From Penium margaritaceum (lineage: Eukaryota > Streptophyta > Zygnematophyceae > Desmidiales > Peniaceae): a DNA stretch of 27,536 nt. A program made the position numbers and the translations under genes. The notes beneath the pieces were generated by a model. That model was given only the letters and a program-made list of their open reading frames with translations. It did not search any database and had not been told where the DNA came from. Location of the stretch: positions 47,939-75,474 of the forward strand of contig SZWC01004915.1 of NCBI GenBank assembly GCA_023375785.1, read 5' to 3'. Shown piece by piece: positions 17,795 through 25,229 of this stretch (its first letter is position 1; each line of letters opens with the position of its first letter).

Positions 17795-18739
17795 ATGGCG
17801 GTGTTTTATGCCGAGCTCCAGGGTCTTAAGCGCATGGTGCAACAGCTTACACACCATGTGGTCTCTGAACGGGCCGTTGCCACCATGCCGCTACAGACAG
17901 CTACATCTTCCTCCTTTCCATCCTCACCTCCGTCAGTGTCATCACCTGACGATGCCACGCCTCCCGACCTTAGCTCCACATCTGATGCCCTGCGCTCTGT
18001 GCTGGAGTCAGTTGGAGTCATCTCGACCATTGACCCCTCCACTTCAGTGGTAGTCCCTTCAGCTCGGCATCATCGTGCTTGCACTCAGGACGCGAGGCAG
18101 CAGGCCGCACATTTGGCGAGATGTGGTCAGGAGGCAGCAGCAGTCGTAGTAAGGGCAGACGTCACCACGGGCATGACTCTCTCTTTCCCAGGCGCAGGGT
18201 TGGTGCGGCATCCCTTCGCAGCATCTACTGGTGCGTCTTTCAAGGGGGGGATGGAGTATCCACTGACGAACACCGGAGAGTGCAAGAGGGATGCAACAGA
18301 CGGTACTTCAGGTCAGGACGCTCTCAGTGAGGAAAACACATCCGTGGAGTGGTCCAACGTGGAGTCAGAGATGGATGAGTGGTCAGACACGGAGTTGGAG
18401 GCAGACATAGAAATGGAGATGGAGATGGAGATGGAAATTGCAGTTTTTGTAGTAGAGACCACGGCCACAGAGGCAGGTGTGGCAGCAGTAGTGGATGGGG
18501 TAGTAGTAGCAGTGGCGGTGACAGTCGACACATGTGGAGCAAACATCAAGGCAGTGGGTGTGTCGGCAGCCATCGACGTCGTGACAGTAACAGCAGTTGC
18601 AGTCATTGTTACTAAAGAGACACCGGCAGTGGACACCCTTATTGATGCAGAAACCATAATGGCCGTCACTCTTATAGAAACCGGTACGGCCTTTGCAGGG
18701 GTAGACGCTCCCTCAGCCACAACATCAGCCATTGCATAG
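17795..18739 (+). CDS. Acidic coiled-coil retroelement protein, N-terminal part
   Basis: Family not recognised. The first in-frame ATG is at 17795 (MAVFYAELQGLKRMVQQL), conserved in copy 1 at 2970; the frame is also open upstream to 17759. The open frame runs 314 codons to a TAG at 18737. Order of features: an N-terminal amphipathic helix, a Ser/Pro/Thr-rich linker (about residues 30-85), QDARQQAAHLARCGQEAA (basic and Gln-rich), the duplicated acidic motif EWSNVE...EWSDTELEA near 18345-18400, a run of repeated Met-Glu (18410-18437), and a long Val/Ala/Thr-rich segment. All its glutamines use CAG or CAA. It is shared with copy 1, so it is a repeat-family protein rather than a host gene. A gag-like or structural role is only a guess. 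Confidence 0.5.
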   Translation: MAVFYAELQGLKRMVQQLTHHVVSERAVATMPLQTATSSSFPSSPPSVSSPDDATPPDLSSTSDALRSVLESVGVISTIDPSTSVVVPSARHHRACTQDARQQAAHLARCGQEAAAVVVRADVTTGMTLSFPGAGLVRHPFAASTGASFKGGMEYPLTNTGECKRDATDGTSGQDALSEENTSVEWSNVESEMDEWSDTELEADIEMEMEMEMEIAVFVVETTATEAGVAAVVDGVVVAVAVTVDTCGANIKAVGVSAAIDVVTVTAVAVIVTKETPAVDTLIDAETIMAVTLIETGTAFAGVDAPSATTSAIA

Positions 18740-19431
18740 CTGTCTCTGGAAGCAAAGCCTTCGCGGAGGGCGCAACTCGAGAAACAGCTGATGCTTCATC
18801 AATCGAGCGGGCCCTTTCTCTTGAGCGTTTGCACTCTGCGCTTCACGACCAGGAGGATGCAGTGGCACGTGCAGACAGGCACCTACAGGTCCCCACGCTT
18901 GAGCTGCATGCAACTAGCACTTTTACGAGCACTGCAGACGCCACAAGTCGACAGGTAGTAGCAGTAGACGTCAAGGATGTGTTAACGCGCCTCGAGGCTA
19001 TTGAGTGGAAATTCCATGGTGTAGTGTGGAGGCGGTCGGACTTGCGCCGACAGTTGGAGGAGGCAATATCAATGGATGTCATTGCAGCGGTGGCCCGTGA
19101 AGGAGCACGTGACACCATGGTCGACACTTTTGAAAGCCGAGTGGCGGTTGTGTCTGCGGCATTTGTTGAGCCTGCAGCAGTCACCCCTACAAGTGTAGCT
19201 ATTGTGGAGGATGCAAAGCAAGCTACGGACGTCCGGCTCATGGGTGTCTTGACCGGCATCGATGACCCCATGACATTTCCAGCCGACTACACAGCTACAA
19301 ATTTCCGGGATACGGTTCCCGTACCTGCGCACCTACGCTCCATGGTCGACGAGCAAGAGGTAGCAGTGGCTCGAGCGGAGGCGCACGTGCATAGTCTCAT
19401 GGCCGAGCTCCGGGAGGCCAACAGCCGTTGA
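18739..19431 (+). CDS. Acidic coiled-coil retroelement protein, C-terminal part (frameshifted)
   Basis: This continues the previous frame after a shift near 18735, seen by alignment to copy 1, where the equivalent residues (4060-4176) follow in frame. It is open for 230 codons and ends at a TGA where copy 1 has TGC. It carries two similar charged helical modules: LHSALHDQEDAVARADRHLQ (about 18826) and LRSMVDEQEVAVARAEAHV (about 19330), with a SDLRRQLEEAIS segment near 19037 between them. Copy 1 has a third module (KIQEAVARADTH, 5308), beyond the end of this copy. It probably formed one protein of about 545 residues with the preceding frame. Function unknown; coiled-coil oligomerisation is the likeliest property. 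Confidence 0.5.
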   Translation, partial: AVSGSKAFAEGATRETADASSIERALSLERLHSALHDQEDAVARADRHLQVPTLELHATSTFTSTADATSRQVVAVDVKDVLTRLEAIEWKFHGVVWRRSDLRRQLEEAISMDVIAAVAREGARDTMVDTFESRVAVVSAAFVEPAAVTPTSVAIVEDAKQATDVRLMGVLTGIDDPMTFPADYTATNFRDTVPVPAHLRSMVDEQEVAVARAEAHVHSLMAELREANSR

Positions 19432-19675
19432 TATACTACGAATGTTCTAGCATGATAGTCCGTGGAGGGTGTGAACATGCATCTTGGGGCAGGTGAGAGG
19501 TCTCTACAGGATGCACGTCGAGGACGGGCGGACGTTCAGTGGCAGGTGGACAATTAGGTACACACCAGGGGTTGGGAGGATTCCTGGGACATTGTACGGG
19601 CTCCAATGACGGCGACAATGTAGTAGAGGCAGATGTACTGACGGATGCCGACGTCCGACCAGCAATCAACTGGTG

Positions 19676-20233
19676 CGCTCGCGAACTGTTCGCCAACGGG
19701 TGCAAGTGGGTTACAAAGTGGTGCAAACCGGTTGCGCCACACAGCCGAGGACCACGGTGCACACCATATCGGGCACAGGTGGCCACATGAAAGAGTTCGG
19801 ATGTCCACGAGGTAAATAGCCCACAAGCCATGCTGTATGGGGGCTCTCCTGAGCTCTTGGCACAGAAAGTGGTCTCCCTCTATCTCTGAAAGCACACAAA
19901 ATCAACGCAACGTTTCCTTCACCCTTTTGAATCCATACTTTTGCTTGGCTAAGATGTTGTTCAGACCTTGTTCAGCCCCGGACAAGCCTTGCTGCTGCTG
20001 GTCGGTGGTCCAATTGCGCGACTACTTTTAGCAATTTTGTTCTGAAATGGATTGGGTTGCATAGAGAGTGAACTCTAGGCATCACGGAAAGATCTCTGCT
20101 CCGTGCAGCTGCGTTTTACAATTTTGTCTTGAAAGGATTCTGCATGCATGGAGAACTTATGAGCAGGCTGAGATGTTCATCTCTTCTATCTTTTTTTTTT
20201 TTCATGAATCTTTTTTCTATGTCTATCTGGATA
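19676..20233. other. No gene seen; short direct repeat
   Basis: I see no recognisable domain. Two related segments, about 20031-20072 and 20112-20155, share CAATTTTGT(T/C)(C/T)TGAAA(T/G)GGATT and GCAT...GGAGA and may be remnants of a tandem duplication. A T-rich tract (20190-20210) follows. The region lies just downstream, in the minus sense, of the copia pre-integrase fragment, but no integrase core can be read in it. Confidence 0.4.
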
Positions 20234-20815
20234 TCACCAGCTCGTCAATGACCCGCGTCCACGCCAACATCCTTGTTGCTGATGCTGCTGCCACTCCTTT
20301 TGCTGCCTTTGCTGTGCCTCGCCTCTTCTATCATCGTTGTTGCCATCCTTGACGCCTCCTCTCCCAAATAGCTTCTTCTTTGCCTTTGCTTGGAGGCATG
20401 GCTCACACAACGTACACCCTTCTCCATGCTTCATGGTGCACCCTTTGATTATGTGGACTAATTCTTTCTCTTGCATCTTCCGCAGTGTGCTGTTGGCCAC
20501 ATGGCCAAATAGCCGGTGCCACTGCTCATCGTCAGTGTCCTTGGTTGATGTAGCGGCCGCAGCGGTCGCCGGCGGTACATCCTTTGGCTTTGGTGCCACT
20601 GTCTTGGTGGCACATGCTATTCCCTCATCCGACGCCTTAGTGACTTTGGTTTGAAGCACGTAGAGACCGTCGACTCTTTGAACTTGAAGCATGAGGTCAT
20701 CTTTGGTGTACAAAATATGGATGTCCCCGTCTTGTTGGGCCACGGCTTCCTTGTTAGTGAACACCACAGTCATGTTGTTGTTGGTGACTTGTGAGACCAA
20801 TGTAGCCACGCACAT
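20234..20815 (-). pseudogene. Ty1/copia pre-integrase domain fragment
   Basis: The minus-strand open frame has 193 residues. It starts with a segment resembling the end of the protease-linker region (LVSQVTNNNMTVVFTNKEA), followed by ILYTKDDLMLQVQRVDGLYVL. It then has the pre-integrase zinc-binding pattern QWHRLFGHVANSTLRKM (His-x4-His) and CTLCEPCLQAKAKKK (Cys-x2-Cys-x5-K), the gag_pre-integrs family hallmark. The C-terminal part turns into a Gln/Gly/Arg-rich tail with no integrase core, and gag and protease are not seen upstream. It is a different copia lineage from the one at 12962-15993. A degenerate primer site on the same strand at 22311-22322 could be its 5' end. Not functional alone. 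Confidence 0.85.
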
Positions 20816-20915
20816 TCATGAAAATCTCAAACAACCATTTCAAACAACCATTTCTTGGTCCCTTTTAGGATGAATGTAGCCACGCACATTCATGAAAATC
20901 TCAAACAACCATTTC
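20799..20915. repeat. Exact 43-bp direct repeat with internal hairpin
   Basis: 20799-20841 and 20873-20915 are identical over 43 bp, 31 bp apart. Each holds TGAATGT/ACATTCA or nearly so (8 paired bases in the second copy) around an 8-nt loop. Each ends in AAACAACCATTTC, and that 13-mer is itself doubled after the first copy. The repeat sits at the 5' edge of the minus-strand copia fragment, so it may mark where that reading frame was broken. Confidence 0.9.
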
Positions 20916-21450
20916 TACAAGGGGAAACCTGTCCCTATGAATTTGGACATACCTGCCTGAATGCAGGCTTGAGTCGGATCCGCCATTTTTGGCGGCTGCT
21001 CGTTTTCCCTGCTTCACAACTACTCTACTTTGTTGAGGCCGGTGAGGCTGATGAGGCTGATGAGGCCGCTGACCGCGACCGTTGTCAAAGGTCCAGTTGG
21101 TTCTACTGCATACCCCTCCTGGCGATGATCGCCTAAGGCTATGGTGCCGTCGTGAGAAAACGGACTCGGGGTCGTACCACCTTCTAAAGGGGTAGAGCTT
21201 TATCCTGTTGGGGCTAGAGGGTCTTGTCCAGCATGGACAAAGCTATTCCTTGTGCCCTAGTCCGCTACCTGCGCACACCCTACCTGAAGAAGCTGATGGA
21301 GCCGATGGAGCAGATTGAAGCCGTCCGATCTTCATGTCCCTTTTGTACTTGTGTTCCATGCAAGACCACGCGTGAGTCGGTCTTGGAAGCGTGCCTTAGA
21401 ACCGGAAGTGTGGGCCCATAACCCTTTGTCAATACGCCGGATAGCAACGG
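20916..21450. other. No gene seen
   Basis: Short frames only, with no recognisable domain. A small repeat of GAGGCTGATGAGGCTGATGAGG lies at about 21045-21066. If the minus-strand copia element runs to its primer-like site at 22322, this stretch would fall in its gag region, but no zinc knuckle or gag motif is visible. Confidence 0.35.
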
Positions 21451-21454
21451 TCTA

Positions 21455-22030
21455 GAAAATGGGTCCCGACATGGGAGGCTGCCAACCGCTCTTGGTATTG
21501 CAACCAAGATAACATATCACCCTCAAAAGAGGGATCCACACTTTAGGTTTGTTTGGTTTGTAACCTCACAAAGTCCGCATAAATGTCTTTAGTGCCTATC
21601 CTTGGTTGGATACTCTATAGGGAGTCTCAAAGGCAAGAACTGTAAATGGATGCATGTAGGGTACAGGCTTTTGTACTTGCAAAGCTTTGTTAATGCTTTT
21701 GCTTGTAGTGGTTCCAAAGGAGCCAACCTCAGCCTACAGTCCTACTTGGCGCGCCTTAAGACCGCCGAGTGTCACCCTCAAGGCAGGCTCTAGTAAGCTC
21801 CCTAGAATGTTCTTGCCCCATTCTGGGCCACAAAAAAAAATGTAGTCGCCGCGATTTGAGCCCGCGACCCATTAGCTCCCGCGCCTGTCCCAACTAGGCC
21901 ACACAGTTGTGTTGCCTATGATGATCTCCAGGGGACATACCCATTATGGGCAGTGCCTTCCTGGCCTATCTCAGAACACACCAAGGGGACGTACTCCATA
22001 GAGCAGTGCATGCCTTGTCTTTTTGTGCAA
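21455..22030. repeat. Dispersed repeat D, copy 1
   Basis: Aligns in the same orientation with 22878-23576. Landmarks are GTCTAGAAAA(T/C)GGGT, CAACCGCTCTTGGTATTGCAACCAAGA or its near-identical partner, GGAGTCTCAAAGG(C/T)AAGAACTGTA, GGCGCGC, a tRNA-like block on the minus strand, and ACCAAGGGGAC...GAGCAGTGCATGCCTTGTCT. Similarity is patchy, so it is an old repeat. It may be an LTR or composite SINE; termini are not resolved. Confidence 0.6.
21842..21910 (-). repeat. tRNA-like (SINE-type) segment in repeat D copy 1
   Basis: On the minus strand the segment has TGGCCTAGTTGG, matching an RNA polymerase III box A, and about 35 nt later GGGCTCAAATC, matching box B. It ends in CGACTACA followed by T10, a possible Pol III terminator. 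The arms do not fold into a clean tRNA, so it is a tRNA-derived repeat or tRNA pseudogene rather than a working tRNA gene. Confidence 0.55.
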
Positions 22031-22310
22031 GAAGCTAACTGGCCGGCGAGCCAGTGGACAAGGTCCATACCATTCACCAGTGTCAAAATGAGGTGCCCAA
22101 AATGCTTCACGAGAGGGTTTGGCAACCCTTGGCTGCCCCATGGGGGTGGCGTGGTGATGCCGTTGCAAGGGCGTTTCTGCTACTGCATTGTGCTACGGCG
22201 GGTCACAGTAGCTTTGTGGGTCCTCCCAAGACCGTGGCTTTAGCTTTGAAACTCACTATTGCTGGCATTTCTATGTCTATAGTGCACAACGTAGCGAGGG
22301 ATGCCTCGTC

Positions 22311-22322
22311 GCTCTGATATCA
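22311..22322 (-). other. Degenerate primer-binding site on minus strand
   Basis: On the minus strand this reads TGATATCAGAGC, 11 of 12 identical to the initiator tRNA-Met primer site. An LTR end CA would fall just before it (TG at 22323 on the plus strand). It has the orientation of the copia fragment at 20234-20815 and may be its primer site; the LTR itself cannot be delimited. Confidence 0.5.
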
Positions 22323-22506
22323 TGGAATTTTTCTAGGAAGCTTCCTTGTCTTGATCTTACTGACATGGCGATACAGTCCAATCATTTGGCGCACTAGCAA
22401 GCTAGCAACTGCAAGAAACAATGAGAGTTAGGCTAGCGATTGTGTCCTACTGAGCTCAATGCACATCAAAATAGGATGACAAGACATTGCAAAGCTCAAA
22501 CCCCAA

Positions 22507-22867
22507 TGGTTTGGCCCATTTAAGATGGAACAAATGAAAACCCCGGTTATCGCTTAAGTTTGTCTACTAGACAACATGGTGATCCATCCAATCTTCCAGG
22601 TGAGCAAACTCTGGAAATACTGTGACCCCAGTGAGAGATTTTCGGGTAGAGATATCGCCCCTCCACTTCCAATCCAAGTGAACGGTGATACGGAGTACAT
22701 GATTGTGGATATCCTTAGACATGGACGTTGTGAAACATGGCTGAATACATGGTCAAGTAGCACAACTACAACGACATGGAAAACAGCTACGAGCCTTAGG
22801 ACAACCTCCAAGAAATCATTCCCCTGATCCATCTCTATTATATGCCTTCCTTTTGTCAACCTGCCTG
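22507..22867 (+). pseudogene. Ty3/gypsy chromovirus integrase C-terminus with chromodomain
   Basis: The reading has the GPF module (WFGPFK, 22507), then NMVIHPIFQVSKLWKY (22570), equivalent to the chromovirus HPxFHVSxLKxY signature. SGRDIAPPLPIQVNGDTEYMIVDIL follows (in two parts, 22640-22712), the start of the chromodomain. After a frame change near 22715 the chromodomain continues in another frame as MAEYMVK-HNYNDMENSYEP-DNLQ, ending in a TGA at 22865. A TAA interrupts the first frame near 22555, and two TAGs interrupt the second at Trp and acidic positions. In chromoviruses this module steers integration to marked chromatin. Only the 3' end of pol is present; repeat D copy 2 follows at once. 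Confidence 0.85.
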
Positions 22868-22877
22868 AGGAGATAGT

Positions 22878-23576
22878 CTAGAAAACGGGTTCCAACACAA
22901 TGGTTCCCGCCGACCGCTCTTGGTATTGCAACCAAGAGATGATATCACCCTCAGAGCCAACGTTCCACACTGAGCAGTTCATACGAATCACTTCCTTGCA
23001 CTGTGTCCTTAGAACCTGGTCACTTTTGCGCGAGGAGCGAACTCCTAGGGCTTAGACCAACCAATGCTTCTTTAGTGTCTGCCTCTTGTAGACAACTCTG
23101 TTAGGAGTCTCAAAGGTAAGAACTGTACTCAATGACAGGCAACTGACAGGTTCTTATAGTCCAAGAGCCAGCCTCTAGCCTAGGCGCGCAGTGGCTCCTT
23201 GGATGAGCCACTTTGGGGGCAATCTGGATTACATCATCCCCCATGCCTACATGGCGCTCCCTATGACCGCCAAGTGGCGCCAGCCACCAGGAAGGACCTT
23301 GGAATGTTCTAAGATGTCTCTTAGAACCTTCTGGTCCCCCTTTTGGCTAGAAAGAAAATTAGTCACCGGGCTAGGATTTAATCCAGTGACCTCTTGCTCC
23401 AGAGATTAACTCTGGAACGTCTAAGCCACTAGGAGTTGTCCAAGATAGTGTTTGCTGGCTACATTTTCCGATTTAGACCAAGGGGACTTGCTCCAAAGGA
23501 GCAGTGCATGCCTTGTCTATCTGGACCAGACTTAGGGGACTTACTCCAAGGGAGAAGTGCATGCCTAGTCCGTCCT
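22878..23576. repeat. Dispersed repeat D, copy 2
   Basis: Partner of 21455-22030. It begins directly after the chromovirus pol end, where a 3' LTR would be expected, so repeat D may be (or contain) that element's LTR. The right end carries a duplicated segment of about 45 bp (GGGGACTT(G/A)CTCCAA(A/G)GGAG...GTGCATGCCT at 23482 and 23536) that is single in copy 1 (21995). Confidence 0.6.
23359..23436 (-). repeat. tRNA-like (SINE-type) segment in repeat D copy 2
   Basis: On the minus strand, TAGTGGCTTAGACG resembles box A and GGATTAAATCC resembles box B. Between them CCAGA/TCTGG (23399-23415) forms a perfect 5-bp stem round a 7-nt loop with U at the position before the anticodon, as in a true anticodon arm. 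It lies at the matching place in repeat D copy 1. The end GGTGACTAATTTT parallels CGACTACATTTT there. Confidence 0.55.
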
Positions 23577-25072
23577 GTGCCTGTCCAAATGTCAGCGATG
23601 GACAAGGAGCATATCAGGTCAACACCTGGTCGACGTCGGCAAACACAATGGGATATTGTGGCTTCAAGGGTGGAAAGTGTTACGTCCCAGACCTACACAA
23701 GTCCCTAAACACTGTGGGTGGGGATTTCCTTCCTTACATTTGTGGTCCACTTCGCGTCTACCTCAGGATATCTATGCTATTTGGTCAAGGGAATTCTTGG
23801 TCTCGTGCCTCTGGTGTTCCTTTTCAGAAGACTTTGACACATTCGACCATTTTGCGTTAGGGTCGACAAAAGTCTCGCAAACCGTATCGATGTTTTATAC
23901 TCTTCATACAACTTCTCGAGGATGCTAGAATTTTGTGAATCCACGCCTCAGTATTCTCAAACCCCCCGACTTCTGGGCGGGTTTTCTTGAATCGACCACT
24001 CATGCAAGGTCACATGTGTCGCTCAAGTCAGACACCCAAGACCCAACATATGCCTCCTTGTGTTTTTCGCTATTGTATGTATGCGCTCAACATGTTTTAC
24101 ACTCTTCATCAAAGTACACTTGCTACAAACAAGTTGTCAAGATGTCCCAGTTCCTTGATTTGTCTACTACTATGCACCATATCCATGAGAACCATCGATG
24201 TACCCCTCGACGTAACAACGAGGGGCTAACAGATTGAGATGCGCAAGTGGACGTGTGTCGTCCGTACAATGCTCGCACCACCACTCATGCCCCCGAAACA
24301 CGTTTAACTAAAACCCCTTCCACAAAGCGTGTTCTCATTGAGCCATCACGCACTTCGAGAGTCCTAAGCTAAAAGGACCAATCACGTTCCTTGGAGATGA
24401 TGAACCTACCCTCTTCACAATTTGTTGGGAAACAAAAACCGAGAAAGGTGGGTTTGCAACAAAAAAACCCTCCATGCAAACTCAACAAGAACACTCCCAC
24501 ACCACCGTGCCAATGTAGTGCAACTACAAGGCTCGTTCGGTTCATGATACAGCTAATGATGTTGTACACATCCTTCGACGACGTCATGATTGCTAAACCA
24601 TTACCCTATAGATCCACTCTGGCGACCTAGAAATAAGTGAAAAAATGGTGGCGGCCTGGAAAACGAATGAACAACGGGGGCGAGGTAGCAATATGCTTTT
24701 TGAAAGGGGACGGCACAGCGATAATCCTCTAAATGGCGGCTTCTCACATATGGTCGCGCCAAAATGGGAGTGACTTGGAGTTTAGCCACGTGAGGGGTGG
24801 GAGGGGGGGGGGGAACCTGTGGTTCTTCCTTGTGAAATTTTCTTCTTTGAAAACATCATGCAAGCAATGGTCTTGATGCAAACATATTTGTGTGCACGCT
24901 TCGTCTTTGCATTGTGTGATGTCTTCCACAACATTCAGAAATGAGAAATACCTTTCAACCTATGCAGGCCCTGTGCTGGTAAGCGTTCCTTGTCCGGCGT
25001 CGAAAGACATTCATTCGAAAGAATTCATGGAAGACATGCAAAGGAGCAAGTTGGCATGCAGGCAAGCAGCAC
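23577..25072. other. No gene recognised
   Basis: Short frames only, the longest about 118 codons (23504-23860), without a domain I know. A direct repeat ATGTTTTA(T/C)ACTCTTCAT occurs near 23891 and 24092. A G-rich run lies at 24799-24812. Nothing else stands out. Confidence 0.4.
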
Positions 25073-25073
25073 N
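25073..25073. other. Scaffold join (single N) without visible overlap
   Basis: Unlike the Ns at 4637 and 14876, the bases on the two sides do not repeat each other. The contigs joined here may not be truly adjacent. Confidence 0.7.
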
Positions 25074-25169
25074 ACGCTGCCGGGTGACAGAACAGGCCCT
25101 TGAACCTCGACTCGTCCTCTCTCTTGCGGCGGCACTAGGGTGAGTCCACCGCAGTCACCGCGGGGCTCC

Positions 25170-25229
25170 TCCATGTTGCGGCATTCTTGCGAAGCAGAAT
25201 CCATGTTGCAGCAGTCTTGCGAAGCAGCC
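25170..25229 (+). repeat. Two tandem 30-bp units
   Basis: 25170-25199 and 25200-25229 share TCCATGTTGC(G/A)GCA and TCTTGCGAAGCAG. They fall in a short frame (25140-25355) with ten-residue repeats, and in a minus-strand frame as well, so coding cannot be assigned. Confidence 0.85.

Larger units (their letters stand above)
15995..19675 (+). repeat. Dispersed repeat body A, copy 2 (with insertion)
   Basis: Homologous to 2130-5145. The join to the copia integrase at about 15994 is sharp: integrase similarity stops at LEEL and the purine-rich leader of body A begins. The copy is interrupted by the solo LTR at 16590-17563. Similarity to copy 1 fades after about 19675 (equivalent to 5145), so the tail and 3' LTR seen in copy 1 are missing. 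The coding part is less decayed than in copy 1. Confidence 0.75.
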
